A DNA stretch of 64,000 nucleotides from NCBI GenBank assembly GCA_021234155.1, contig JAJEKV010000052.1:4569606-4633605 (forward strand), given 5' to 3'. Numbering within the stretch: position 1 is the stretch's first letter; each line of letters begins with the position of its first letter. Below are positions 1 through 11,539 of this stretch, piece by piece. The position numbers and the translations under genes are program-made. The DNA comes from Isoetes taiwanensis. Lineage: Eukaryota; Streptophyta; Lycopodiopsida; Isoetales; Isoetaceae. A model generated the notes under the pieces. That model was not told the DNA's origin, ran no database searches, and was given only the letters and a program-made list of their open reading frames with translations.

Positions 1-99
1 CCAGCAAGGCCCCAAAATGCTCTCAATTATCAGCCATACTCCTCAACCCCATGAGAAGGCAGAGTATATTGGCAAGATTTTGAGCTTCAACGATTCTAA

Positions 100-690
100 A
101 CCTTTACTGCCAGAACAGAATTTCCTTCAAAAGGAAAACCCACTTTGGTCCTTGATCTGGATCACACGCTGGTTCAATCCGGATTCCAAGACATGGGCAG
201 CCACGATTCTGTTCTTGATGTGGTTCGAAATGGTTCAATGGCAAAAATTTACCTGTGCAAAAGGCCCGGGCTTGATCAGTTTTTGCAGTCTGCGGCTCAA
301 TACTATGAGCTGGTTGTGTTTACTGCTGCAGAACGGTATTATGCAGAGGCTGCAATCAATGAAATTGATCCTCTTGGTTTAATTTGTTACAGATTGTTCA
401 GGGATTCGTGCACAAACGGTTCTTCTGTCAAGGACCTGTCTAAACTTGGCCGAGATATGCAGAGGGTCCTCATTGTTGATGATAATCCTTGCTCCTTCAT
501 GCTCAATCCTTCCAATGGCCTGCAAATCAGTCCGTTTTATTCCGATGACAGGGACGAAGATCGAGAACTATTCCAGCTTTCTCAGCTTCTGTGTAGTGCT
601 GCAGTGTGTAGTGATGTTATTAGCGCCGTAACATTGTGGAATAACTCGGCCAGCATTCATAGCTTTGCATACAGAGGATTTGGCTTCTAG
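100..690 (+). pseudogene. SCP/FCP1-like CTD phosphatase domain, partial
   Basis: This is an HAD-superfamily phosphatase of the small CTD phosphatase (NLI-interacting factor) type, a family that removes phosphate from serines of the RNA polymerase II tail. The nucleophile motif is DLDHTL (family DxDxT, usually DLDETL). It is followed by VVFTAAERYYAEAA, then YRLFRDSC, then KDLSKLGRDMQRVLIVDDNP and DDRDEDRELFQLSQLL, which is the family order through to the normal C-terminus. The stop is TAG at 688-690. There is no ATG before the motif in this frame and a stop lies at 97-99. The plausible upstream residues (LPEQNFLQ) are in another frame, so either an exon boundary or a frameshift lies near 100-130. 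The lack of introns across the domain suggests a processed or partial copy. The family call is confident; function is doubtful. Confidence 0.75.
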
Positions 691-781
691 CTAGTAGCAC
701 ATTTTACAGAGGGCTTATTATAAACTGATCTACCTAGTTTTGACCCTTAACCCCCACAAACAGGACTGTATTTGACAATAT

Positions 782-885
782 GGGAATTGTGTATTGGCTA
801 AGAACTGCTGCATTGTTTAATGATACCAGACTGCGCTGGGAATTGTGTATTGGCTAAGAATTGCTGCATTGTTTAATGATACCAG
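782..885. repeat. Two-copy tandem repeat, 56 bp period
   Basis: A 48 bp unit beginning GGGAATTGTGTATTGGC occurs at 782-829 and again at 838-885 with one mismatch. It lies just downstream of the phosphatase-like fragment. Confidence 0.9.
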
Positions 886-944
886 GGACTACGCGGCTGT
901 CCAAGCTTTTGCATGAAATAATGCCATCCAGCAAATGTGATGAT

Positions 945-1093
945 AAGGCTGGGTTCACATGCAACCATCGCCAGAGAGGGGCCCTGTTTTGCCCTGTGCT
1001 AATCGGCGATGGCGATGGCAGGCGATGGTCCATGTAAAAAGGTGAGCCTTTTTACATGATGGTGATGGCGCCTTCATTGCATGTGAACCGGCT
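945..1093. mobile_element. Small inverted-repeat (MITE-like) element with central hairpin
   Basis: The ends are imperfect inverted repeats: GGTTCACATGCAA near 952-964 and its complement TTGCATGTGAACC near 1078-1090. In the centre, 1031-1058 is a perfect 12 bp stem (CATGTAAAAAGG) with a 4 nt loop TGAG. There is no coding capacity. The family and target duplication could not be assigned. Confidence 0.5.
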
Positions 1094-1607
1094 CTAAACA
1101 GTGTTTCTATCTCTTGGACTTGTTTATGGTGGATGGTGCAAGTTTTCTTGTAAACAATGGCTTCCAATTCTTCCATGATCTATGGTCTGTGGCTTACCTT
1201 TCAAATGCCTTCCAATGATACCAGCATTTTTATGCTCGACAAATTTAGAAAATCATTGTGAAAGATTGTTTTTATTTTCGAGAAAATAACACACTACTAC
1301 AGAAACATATGCAGTCATCGCACATTTTCACAAATTTGCCTTTTTTTTTTTGTTTGTTTACTACAAAAATATGCACATTGAAGTCTTAATGTCCATTCAT
1401 ACAGGCTGAGTCATTGTTGTCCATGGGTGTGAGTTTATAGTGGCTTGGGTCTCTGCAAAGAGGCTCAAATAACGGTTCCACCAATCCTTTAGAAGTGGAT
1501 TACACAACTTTGTCAATGTCATTCACGAATTTGCTATTTTATTGGTTTGGCATTGAAAAAAATGTCATTGCTTTGCAATAGAAGCCTGCATTATGGGAGA
1601 CTTGGTG

Positions 1608-1651
1608 TTTTATGGGTTTTGGCTAAGCCAATTAGCCAAAACCCCATAAAA
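1608..1651. repeat. Near-perfect 44 bp hairpin
   Basis: The left arm 1608-1626 (TTTTATGGGTTTTGGCTAA) and the right arm 1632-1651 pair with a single extra base and a 5 nt loop. The arms carry the core TTTTGGCTAA / TTAGCCAAAA. It may be the footprint of a small foldback transposon. Confidence 0.7.
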
Positions 1652-1889
1652 ATGAGAAGCACTATGTCAATCCAATTAGACACCGTTCTGCATTTTATTT
1701 GGAAGCACTATGTAAATCAAATTATTATGTATCTTATGTTACCAATGATCAAAATGGGTTATTTTATGATGTTATTGGAAACTTTCATGTATGGTATTAC
1801 TGTGAGTTCAATTCCCACATTAATAACCTCAATTGCAGCTAGTATCACAATTGGATTTCAAATAATTTGTATTTCTATCCCATACAGCC

Positions 1890-2120
1890 AGGAGTATGCA
1901 GCAGCATTTGGACGCTCTTAGTGGGTTCTGTGACACAACAGGAATGACGGTGAACCTGCAGAAAACTAAGCTCCTGGCAGTCCTCTCCTCGCAACATGAT
2001 ATCCCAGATCTCTATTACAGAGGACAGAAGGTGGATGTTGTAAGGACCTTCAAGTATCCGGGAATCGACTTTTTTGCTAGCATGTTATGGGATGACCGTG
2101 TGGAAAAAGACGGTCGGTAG
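1890..2120 (+). pseudogene. LINE reverse transcriptase C-terminal fragment
   Basis: The segment reads LSGFCDTTGMTVNLQKTKLL and then VRTFKYPGIDF, the conserved post-catalytic RT motifs of LINE reverse transcriptases (usual forms GMxVNxxKTK and xxFKYLGxxF). The catalytic YADD box is not present upstream, so only the end of the RT domain is retained. It is interrupted by a stop at 2118-2120. Confidence 0.75.
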
Positions 2121-2288
2121 CGGGATGGAAAACCAGCTATATGCTATCACGCGAATAGCCGCTATAGAATAGACCTATGTGATGGGCACGTAGAGCACAC
2201 ACTCGCTCGTTGAGCACTTTCGTTGAACCAAAGATTGTTGTATGGGTAGAGGTCCGGGGTCCAAAGAATTAGCAAGAACACACGGGAT

Positions 2289-3066
2289 AAGCTAGAGAGG
2301 GTGCAAAAGGCCTTCTTAACATACAGTCTAGGTATCAAGGACACGGTGCCTTATCAGATTTTGCTATATGAGACTGGGTTCTGGCCCCTGCAACATTCCG
2401 CTATGCGCAGACATCTTGCATATTTCCACAAGGTCACCAGCATGGATGCACAACGTCTTCCCCCGAGGGCTTTGTTATTGGCACAAGAGCCACAACGACT
2501 GAAGAGGGTATGGCGGGAGGGACCGCCGTGGGGGTGGTTCGCGAACGTGGTCTATAGACTACCGGCCAGATTGTGGCTATGCGATGCCCGAGGACGGGCC
2601 GCACACGAATGAAGCTTTGCCACCACTCGTGGATGCAACCACTTTCGTGCAAAGCCTAAAACAGAGCACTACCACCGCGCAAGTTAATCCAACAACGGAA
2701 CATGGCCCACACCGGTGCCCGAAAGCGCGCTATATCTATGAAGAAACGGAGAGCTATTGCCTCCGTGAGGGCGGGTCCCATCATCTCGAGAATTGAAACA
2801 GTCGTTGGACTACGGATGAGGGGCGAGAAACACGGCATGAGAGAATATGCCGGTGTTGCCACATGCGGACGATAGAGGATGAGCACCATGCTCGCAAAGA
2901 GTGTCCCAGAGCATATCGCATATCCGAGCAACACATGCCGATCTTAGATCTTAGATGCTCGAGGCACCGCATCAATTCTTTGGCATCGCCAATGGTTGCA
3001 CGTCTCGCATCCTACATTTTGCAAGTCTCTACCGTTAGAGAATCCCTTACAGGACAAGGGATCTAA
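2289..3066 (+). pseudogene. LINE ORF2 C-terminal region with zinc-knuckle-like motif
   Basis: The first part (2301-2612) reads FLTYSLGIKDTVPYQILLYE, the region that follows RT in plant LINEs (compare the usual LLGVKxxTPxxxVLxELG). After frameshifts, 2845-2935 encodes CRCCHMRTIEDEHHARKECP, which matches the C-terminal CxxC...H...C knuckle. The pieces are in at least two frames, so this is a decayed coding region. Confidence 0.7.
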
Positions 3067-3251
3067 GAGCCTACTACCAGGGTTTTTCCTCCCATGTGGG
3101 GGTTTTTTCATCCCAGTAGTAGGGACACATTGTATAGTAGCATTTGTCTTTTTGGTGTGGTTTTATCTGCTTTGTGTACTGCATGTACCGTCTCATAGGT
3201 CAAGTTTGGCCTCCGCGGACGTTAAAATATACTTCCTTCCTTCCTTCCTTC

Positions 3252-4117
3252 TATTTAGTTATTTTTTGAATTTGTATATTCCTTTGATTGGCCCAAACAA
3301 CCCAAATATTTTTAACCGGATAAGACAAATCATTTATTAAACAACTACTATACAATCCCCCATAAAACCCCTTTTTGTTTGGGTTCTTATTTACATGAGA
3401 GGTGCCTCAGAGCAGCAAGAGCCCCATCTTCACGTACAACACATGTATAAAAATATAACCATTATATATACAAGAAATTTATCGCGGCTGCCAAGGCCAT
3501 CGTGAACATTTCTCTTTCCAACTGACTTACTATTGTTTGAATTGTGGTAGTTAGGCCTAACATAAATATGGATGTTCGAAATCCATTTTAGTTTGAGCAA
3601 TTGCAAAAGAAGCCATTGACATTAATTAGATACTTTTAAATTAATCGTTCCTTATGTTAGCTAATTATGCTAGTTATCGGGGGCACGAGTTTGGGAGTAT
3701 GTTGTGCAAGACCATAGGTTGCCTCATCCATACATAGGTCAAAATGTAATGCCATCAAAAAGTTGTATCTCAAATTTATAGGTTCTATTTATTAGCACCT
3801 CATATGCTCCTAGAACTTCTCGGAGTGGTTTGGTCCTAGATTGAAGTTATCAAAGCTGCTACTCATTCAATAAAGAGGGGAATCAACTTCATCAATGATA
3901 ACCCAATCATTGATATATCTAGAAATAAAGCCATTCATGGAGATAATGTCCAAAGCAATCAAGTTGATGTTTCTATGGATCACTCTCCAAGTGAACAGAA
4001 TCCACAGCATGCCTTTATTCCAGGCATTTCAACCCTGTTCGACCACTGCCTTTATTCGACCACTGTCATGTTCGACCACTGCCTTTATTCCAGGCATTTC
4101 AACCCTGTGTTCCTCCA
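3252..4117. repeat. Intergenic, with short shuffled repeats at 4005-4145
   Basis: No gene was recognised. At 4016-4145 the phrases CAGGCATTTCAACCCTGT, TTCGACCACTGCCTTTATTC and CCCTGTGTTCCTCCAT each occur two or more times in alternating order, like a small shuffled minisatellite. Confidence 0.5.
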
Positions 4118-4738
4118 TTAGACCCCCTGTGTTCCTCCATCAGACGGATAATACAACCCGGATTGCTGATGCGTAACATTATATGGACCGTTGTTGGTCT
4201 GCCCATATATTCGATTTGCCAAGTACTCATTTCTGGCCATATTTGCCCACCCAAATACTGGATGTGCCCATAATGCTTTAGGCATTAGCTTAAGCATATC
4301 AAGAAGGCTTCCTCCTGTAACTCCAACCGAACCAAACAAGATTAACAATGTCGAGACATACAAAATGTCAATTTATAATACCCACTAATTTATAACACCC
4401 ACTAACTAAGGCCATCGTCTAAAGCTATGATCAAAAGAACATTGAGGTTCCATACTTCCAAAGGCTGAAATATGCTCTGAAAACAAATTCGCGGTCGATG
4501 TGTGCTTGAAGCCCAAAAATATTTTGAAAAAGGATTTGAACTTCGTGATTCCATCTGTGAATGATTCAGAAAAATGCAAAAAAATCTTGAAAAGGGCAAA
4601 GAATCTGGCAGTCCTTAAGAACTGCCTAATTGCACGAATTGCTTTTGTGAACTGTTTTTGTGGATCACGAATGAAACTTTGCACAACTCCTGATCCCTTT
4701 TTACCTGCCACATTACCTGCCCTTCTGAAGAACCACAA
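4118..4738 (-). other. Possible antisense exon remnants, unassigned
   Basis: Two minus-strand frames look protein-like. Residues from 4363 down to 4150 include GGSLLDMLKLMPKALWAHP, preceded by a possible acceptor (TTACAG). From 4738 down to 4406 the frame reads GSGVVQSFIRDPQKQFTKAI. I do not recognise either. They could be neighbouring exons of one lost gene or chance frames; no start or intact splice pair was established. Confidence 0.25.
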
Positions 4739-4739
4739 T

Positions 4740-6550
4740 CCTGCAACGAAGGCATAAATTTTCTTTGTAGTTCTACAAAGTCATAGGTTTGGCTTGCAGG
4801 AGATGTCGAGAATTAAATGGGTTCTTGTGTGGCCTAAAATGGCCTTTGCTTTCTGCATAGAGTTAAAGTGCCGTAGATTTATTGCCTCCATTAGGTTGGT
4901 AAAAGTGAAATGCCCATGCAAGAACAGAACAAAATTGGCACTAGTTAGATGCAACTGTGAGTAGCAAAACTAGCTTGTGGCTGCTGAATCAGTTCTCCAC
5001 AAACTGTCAACAAAATAAGCTACAGTGGCCGATTTTCAAAGGCTGCAAAGCATGGCATAGAGAAATCTAGTAACGAAAGCAATGGCGAAACCCTCGGAAT
5101 CAGAAGGGGCAGCTATGGCACATAAGGTCTTCCTTTATTGCTTTGCTGGCGCACCTGCAATTTTTACATCTTTTTTATTTTCTCCATTTTTTGCCCCCCA
5201 AAACACAGAATATGCCAAAGCATCTTGCCAATAAGAATTCATGAGTTAGATATACTTGAAATCTTAAGGTATGCAGCTATTTTAGATATATTATATACCC
5301 CAACTTGTAGGAGCATACCCCACAAATGAGGATCGTTATGCGCAGTTTGGATCTTGGCATAACTTGCGAATATGCCCATCTAACAGCTCTCGAGGCCCAG
5401 AGAAGCTCAGAGATAGGTTGCTATTTCTTTTGAAAATTTCAGCCCCTAACCTCTTCTCCAGTCAATGGTAGTTACTGGGTTTTGAGCTTGGATAGAGAAC
5501 GTCTTCATGATTTGGAATGCATTTTCATTAGTTTAGATGAATATAAATGCAACTTTATAAGCAATTTACCTCGTTTAACCAAATATGGTTGCAGATACAT
5601 CTCAAGGGCCAAAAACCGATGCCACATCAAAAAGCTCGCAGCCAATGGGGAGCCAAGCTTATACAAAGTTGTTTAATCGAGCCTCGAAATGCCTTTCCAG
5701 GTGTCATAGCACATAGCTTCGGTAATACCCATGCCTCCTGGTGTGGATGTTAGATTTTATAGAAGTAATAATGACCGTTGCTCCTGCCCTCAATTCCCGC
5801 CCAACTGTCTTCCTCAACAAAATTTGGACGAAGATCGATCTGCCACAGTTTCTTCATACTCGATACACAATGTATTCCACTGCTTCCACCAAGGCCTGGG
5901 CCCTTTGTTGTTCGAAGGTAGCACTCCAGTGCAGCTCAGAGAAAAGGGAGTGTGGTTCTAGAGGTTCCACGAAGCTCCAAGCTTATTGAGCTTCCATTGC
6001 CTACCATGTCCAAGCTATATTGCAGGCCTCTGGATGTCACTTTTGTTTTACTAGCACGGAGTAAGTTGTTGCAGGAAATGTTTACAGCATTGAAGGAGAT
6101 GGGAAGAGTTTATGGGTATATGAAGATTAATTTAGGATTTAATTTATTCTTTTGCATTGTTCAAGAGCGTCGATAATGTTAAGAAGGCCTTAAAGATGTT
6201 TATAGTTAAACAACATTAGGAAAAATAAGGGATCTCCAAAAGGCCCTAAGAAAATAGAGAAAATTACATCAGCTTTTTGCTCTAGCCAATCAAAGATGAG
6301 TGTCTTTGTTCTTAATCTATACATATCTGCCATGACATGTTAGCTTTGGTTAGTGATAAGCTCACAGGATAAGGTTTTGATGGATCTGGCCGCTCAAGTT
6401 TTTCCTAAAATTAACTTTTTTGTTCTTGTCCGTGTTCTTGCCATTCATGCAGTATAGGCAATCAATCTAAAGGAAGATCTGAAGCAAGAACAATAGTCCT
6501 CTATTGGCTGCTGGGTCACTCTTCGTCCTAGATCCACAGGTACTCATGCA
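4740..6550. other. Region without recognisable gene
   Basis: Several short frames exist (for example 5952-6176 on the plus strand, with a run of plausible residues around LLARSKLLQEMFTALKEMGR), but none matches a family I know and none has supporting splice sites. It may hold an eroded gene. Confidence 0.3.
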
Positions 6551-7174
6551 GTGAAAAGAGCCAGACTAAAGGATGTGAATGCCCACTGGAAGGCCCCTGT
6601 AAAAAGAATTGTATTTGGTTCAGGAGGCACTAAGGTGAAGAAGGTGATTGTGGAGCATGGCTACATTAGCACTGATTTTGCCAATAAGAAAGTTTCTAGA
6701 AGCCAATCTTTTGAAGCCAATACCATTTGTTCTTCAGATTACACTGACAAAGTTTCTGCCTGCAGCATTACTAGTGTGCTTGAAGTGTATCATCACAAGC
6801 TTGGTCAATTGATATTTCCAGATTCTGCATTTACTTTGAGAGCTCGAAGTATTTTCTTTCACAAATATCATTATACGGTCTCTCCTACAGGCATTGGTAA
6901 GCTGGCCGAGATTGGAGAGCCAGATTTGAAGCAAATTAGTGCTGCTTTTTGTGACAGGAGCCTTCTAACAACATATCAAGAATGTATTGCTGAACTTTTT
7001 AGAACACTGATAGAAAGAGCTGGGGTGAGATGTGCATTCAAGGTATTTCTACCAATTGATGCCATTGCTTTCTTTTTCAAGCACGAGTCCATTAGTGTGG
7101 CACCAGTAAGATACAGGTCAACATATGTTTTATTTTTGGATGCATTTGTTCCTGTGGTTGGAGTGCATCTGTAG
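6551..7174 (+). CDS. Unidentified 207-codon open frame without ATG
   Basis: This frame is open for over 600 bases in AT-rich DNA but contains no ATG, so it is not a stand-alone gene. It may be an internal exon: the upstream border TACTCATGCAG resembles a splice acceptor, and a GTAAGA donor-like site lies at about 7105. The protein is mixed alpha/beta in look, with a basic start (KRARLKDVNAHWKAPVKR) and no motif I recognise. It sits immediately upstream of the solo LTR. It may equally be a chance frame. Confidence 0.3.
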   Translation: MKRARLKDVNAHWKAPVKRIVFGSGGTKVKKVIVEHGYISTDFANKKVSRSQSFEANTICSSDYTDKVSACSITSVLEVYHHKLGQLIFPDSAFTLRARSIFFHKYHYTVSPTGIGKLAEIGEPDLKQISAAFCDRSLLTTYQECIAELFRTLIERAGVRCAFKVFLPIDAIAFFFKHESISVAPVRYRSTYVLFLDAFVPVVGVHL

Positions 7175-7352
7175 ATGATTCATATGTGTGTGCATTTTTT
7201 ATATATATGTGCATTTTATGGGCATAGTTCTACATTCTCTCTCTGGATGTTTGGGTACATTTAGATACATTTTGATACATTTATGTATAGTGATGTACAT
7301 TTAGGTATATAAAATGTACTATAGTTGTAGGTGGATTGACCTCTTATGTATG

Positions 7353-9885
7353 TGTAACGAACCTAGTGACTTTGGGGGTATGATTTTTAGCAAGCTTATC
7401 TTATCTAAATATTCTGTAGTCCTATATTAGCATTTCGAATTTGGTGAGCACCATAAAAGCGGGGCTACCAAAATCATAGCAGGTGCTGCGAATATCTGCA
7501 CATCCCAATTTGCCTGATTAAGGGAAGCCGTGCAAAATCCGGCACCCTAGCATGCCGAATGGGCATCTGGCGGGATGCTCTGGCAGCAGGATAGTTGCCA
7601 GGTGGAGATTTGATCTTATATAAGAGGAGGAAGAGCTGGGCCAATTGCGGGGAGGAATAGAGAAGAGAATCGGAAGCCGGATGCAAAGCGGCATAGATGG
7701 ATTTGAAGCGAAAGCGAAAGGCTGAGAAGGAAGCTTGAAGCAAGGAGATGATGATCAAATCGATTGTGCGTAAGCCATCCGAAAAACTAAGGTGGGGATC
7801 TAATTGTGCATGGGGATCCGATGCGTGCTTGGGGATTTCTTGTGTTTATGTCTTGGGCCTTATGAAGAGGAACCCGTGGTTATAGTATTTGGCTTTCGTG
7901 TTCATCCTTGTATTTTATTGTAGAGGCCAAGCCCAATTTTTGATATCCCTTGAAGCCCAAAATTGCCATGATCTAATCCGATTACGATTTTGTGATCCTC
8001 TCTCGGCATTGGATGAATCGATTCTTGCTTTGAATTTTGTCTCTATGATTTCTCGAGAGGTAGAATCTAGCGGTATTGGCAAGCGCCAGAGTCTCGGAAC
8101 CCAAAGATAGCTCCGGATCTGGCGGGGCCGATCCGCTGAATCGTGGCTTTTGTTGGACTTTTAATGGGGATACCAGGGTCCCAGTATCCCCATGCATTGA
8201 TATTATTGATATTAGCTATTATCTAAGGTTTCAACCATACAATAATATATCTTCAGGTCTTAGAATCTTTGACAATGCTTCACTAGGACAATAGAGTCCA
8301 TTTTAAGAGATTTAGTCTTGCATGCCCCGCTAGGGGGATGAGAATCTAAGGCCATGCTTGAATATATATATGAGTTCCAAAGTATTGACCTATACTTGTT
8401 GGTGGCGGAAGTTATAAAACCATGCATAAGAAATATGATCTTCTAGAGTGGGTCATGATTAGACTGTGCCAATCCTTAGTTTAGATCACAATATGGAATC
8501 AATAGTTAGGGGTATAAATGATAAAACATCAAGTGTGTAATGCTGAAGGAGGAGAAGCGCTTGCGGGCGTTATAGGTACTCCTGGACATAGTTCGGCCAT
8601 GGGGTCATGTGTGTCCATGTGCATTATAGTGAGCCTAGATGGCTAGTATTGGAGTTGCATATTGTGAACCTCTTAAATAGTATGATTATAAGTTGGGACC
8701 ATAACTTCATAAACTGGTATGTGGCCTATTTATTGGGACCTTTAAAGAATAAAGAAGAGTTTGATAACCATACCATAGAAGGTATACCTTGTTAGAGTAG
8801 CATGTGGATTCTATGATGCTAGAATAGATGGCGCATGTTGTGATCTCTTTTGCTATGGATATGGTAAGGACCATCTTGTGGTATTAGATGTCATGATGAC
8901 TTAGAATGAATGTCATTATCTCTAGATGTTAGTTTGACTAAGATATTACATGAACGTTATGGCTGCTTAGATGTTAAGGGAGTTCCTGTTCTTGCTTTGA
9001 GATATGCGATGATGTGTTGTCACTTGGATATGAAATATCTTGGTATGAACCTTATTGTGTTGCATTGCTCTATGGTTGTTCTTGGAAGTAAGATGCATGA
9101 GGATTCTATGATATCTCGTATTGTATCAACCTGTAAGGTTATTGGTGATATTCTATCTTGTAAGGTCATGATGGATGATGTTGCATCTTGCATTGCAAAC
9201 GGACCATCTTCGGAGGGGTGGAATGGCCGTGAGACTCCGCATCCGTTCTAGATGGCTAGACGGATGGCATGTTGCATTTGCGGCCCACCTTCGGAGGGGT
9301 GGGGTGGCCGTGTAGACTCCGCATCCGGCCTGATGGCCTGTTGGATGAGTTTAGCCCTGTACGTACAGATGGAGAGAGTGGTCTCCTTGGGGTCGCAACC
9401 CAAGGATTACGCTTGGCATATGTGCATACATATAGATTGATGTGAATGTAAACATGCTTGTAGCCTGAGTTCTAACTAATGCAGGGGCGTAGTGGAGCAG
9501 GTAAAATTGTTGTTGTTCTTATATTTGATGGTTATGGTAGATTACCTGGTGGTTGATGTTGTGTATGCTCCCGAAATGTTCCCTCCCCACTTAGTCCTTG
9601 TGGACTAACCCCTTTATGTTGTTTGTGTATGTTTAAGACGGTCCAGTGATGGGGTTGCTGTGGAGAAGGTTTTCTTATTCATCTCGATGACCTTGGTGGA
9701 GGAGACGTCGGATCGACTAGTGGTGCTAGTGGAAGCTATTGGGTAGATGAGCTTGGGCTCGTATGTAAATACCCGATTTAAGGAAGCATAGACATTTAAC
9801 AAGTATATATAAGTCTTATGAATATTTAACTTTGATGTTAACGTGTTGGTGCAACGGCCTAGGCCAAGGGGCTAGGTCCGTTTCA
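7353..9885 (+). mobile_element. Solo LTR of a gypsy-type element, 2.53 kb, with TSD GTATG
   Basis: The segment begins TGTAACGAACCTAG and ends CTAGGTCCGTTTCA. It is flanked by the identical 5 bp GTATG at 7348-7352 and 9886-9890, a textbook LTR-integration duplication. It lacks coding capacity. Internal blocks (for example CCACTTAGTCCTTGTGGACTA near 9588) match, in inverse orientation, the LTR at 26911-29447, so both belong to related families with unusually long LTRs of about 2.5 kb. The internal region was lost by LTR-LTR recombination. Confidence 0.85.
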
Positions 9886-9890
9886 GTATG

Positions 9891-11095
9891 TTTTATATAT
9901 TTTGTGCACATTTGATGCAGATGAATAGAAAATCTCCAGGTAAACCTGTGCTACTGCTAATAAGCATTGACACAACCTCCGTTATATCTCTGTTAAATCC
10001 AATCTCTTAAGGATTTCTTGTTTACTTTCCCCTCAAGCCCAAGTCTACTTCAGACAAAAGAAAAATGGTCAATTTAGAGATGGCAAGCCATCCTCTAATA
10101 ACATAATGAATTTACAATATTAGGGACTTCCTCTTAGTAAAGTTGTGGGATTCATGCACTCACTTACATGATGAAGAGCATCACATAATATGCAGATCAT
10201 AAACTTTGTTGCCAACATTTGGTAAGTAATTTGGCAATAGGGCAATTCTTAATGGCATGCAATTTATTAACAACTTTTTACCTCAAATTCCTTGAGGAAC
10301 GTTTGTGATAAAAAAATGCAAATCGTACCACGGGAGAAAACGAATATGCCATTAACAAAATTGTATGCACAACTTTTTCCTAGCAAGTGACTCTTGTCCT
10401 ATAGGCCAATTGGCCTCCGTGGATGATAAAAAATCTATTCTATTCTATTCTTCACAATATACAATATCACAAACTTTCAATCAATTTGAATATCCCGGCT
10501 GAAACTGTACCTCTTAAAGATATTGATAATGCCCATGTAGCCATATTCATCAAGTGCAAGCTTGCCTTGGAGAAGAAAAATTGTATCACAAATGAAAAAA
10601 TGTAAAGGATTTTGCATCAAAACCAAGGCAAGAAGCAGAATGAATTATTATCTATGGTGGATTTGATGCCCGAAGAGTTTCTACTTTGTGTCTTTAAGCA
10701 ATGTAAGCAACATCTCTAGAGCATCAACTTTGACTAGGAGAAGACCCTATAATTGACCTGCTACAACATGAGATGTAAAAAAACATGGAAAAAATGTGGT
10801 AAAAATACTATGAAAAATAGACTAGAGAAAGGAAGAGAGAAAGGAGCTCATCTAGATGCTTGGCAATGGCAACACAACATTGCATATATGTGGATGCAAG
10901 ACTTTATGGGTAGGCCTCTGTTGCACCATGGTGGCAGCATTGCTTATTCCTTGTTTTAGATCATGCTAAAATATCAAATAAGCAAAGTAGGAAACATGAT
11001 CATTGGGCTATACGTTTAGGTGCCCTAATCAAATTGCACCCATAAAACGAACAATGGAGCCTGGAAGTTTAGAGAAATAGGGAAAAAAATGACAC
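9891..11095. other. No gene recognised
   Basis: Apart from the LINE stub near 10385-10450 this stretch holds only short unsupported open frames. No RNA gene or repeat array was seen. Confidence 0.5.
10385..10450 (+). mobile_element. LINE 3'-end stub
   Basis: CTATAGGCCAATTGGCCTCC followed by GTGGATGATAAAA and a (TCTAT)n run at 10433-10450 matches the pre-tail motif and simple-repeat tail of the LINE ending at 3250. It is probably a very short 5'-truncated insertion. Confidence 0.5.
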
Positions 11096-11103
11096 GACTT
11101 GTA

Positions 11104-11323
11104 TGGGGGGATGGAAGCTGGGAAGCTGATTCCAGGGGTCCTGCGACCGGCGGGAGCCGGGATCGGGTCCTGGGATCAGCGACCCAGCTTCATCCCCCCA
11201 CAACATGGCAACTGGAGAGAAGGGATTTAGCGGCTGATTACCTGTTCATGACCTGCTGAGCGGAATTGGAGCGTCGTTTTCCATTTCAGAGACGGAATGA
11301 GCTCCCCAGTTGCCATGTTGTGC
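11104..11323. repeat. Two adjacent inverted repeats (foldback)
   Basis: GGGGGGATGGAAGCTGGG (about 11105) pairs with CCCAGCTTCATCCCCCC (about 11182-11198). Directly after it, ACAACATGGCAACTGG (about 11200-11215) pairs with CCAGTTGCCATGTTGT (about 11307-11322). The segment is markedly more GC-rich than its flanks, as in some MITEs, and has no coding potential. Confidence 0.6.
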
Positions 11324-11539
11324 TTGTGCCTAGGTCGTAATCAATCCATTTCTATAGCCAAATCCGCGGCCCTTTTTCCCTCATATTTCTCCATATGCCC
11401 TTTCTTTCCTCGCCCACCTTTGGAGCGCACACGCCGCATGCACAACTTTCTCATTGCCTTTTTCCAATTATCAGATAATTGAAAAATCATGGTGATGATA
11501 CTTTTTCATAATTAGTTGACACATCAAATTGACATCAAA

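Larger units (their letters stand above)
691..1879. other. Intergenic stretch with small repeats only
   Basis: Apart from the tandem repeat, the MITE-like element and the hairpin listed separately, I see no coding signal. A T-rich run lies at 1338-1350. Short open frames here do not resemble proteins I know. Confidence 0.5.
1880..3250 (+). mobile_element. 5'-truncated LINE (non-LTR retrotransposon)
   Basis: This is the degraded 3' half of a LINE. The C-terminal RT/thumb region, a downstream conserved region and a Cys-rich knuckle are all readable in order on the plus strand. The 3' UTR follows and ends at 3232-3251 in a (CTTC)n microsatellite tail preceded by TTGGCCTCCGCGGACGTTAAAA. The same pre-tail motif recurs near 10408, marking a second copy. 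Several frameshifts and stops mean it is dead. The 5' truncation is typical of target-primed reverse transcription. Confidence 0.75.
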
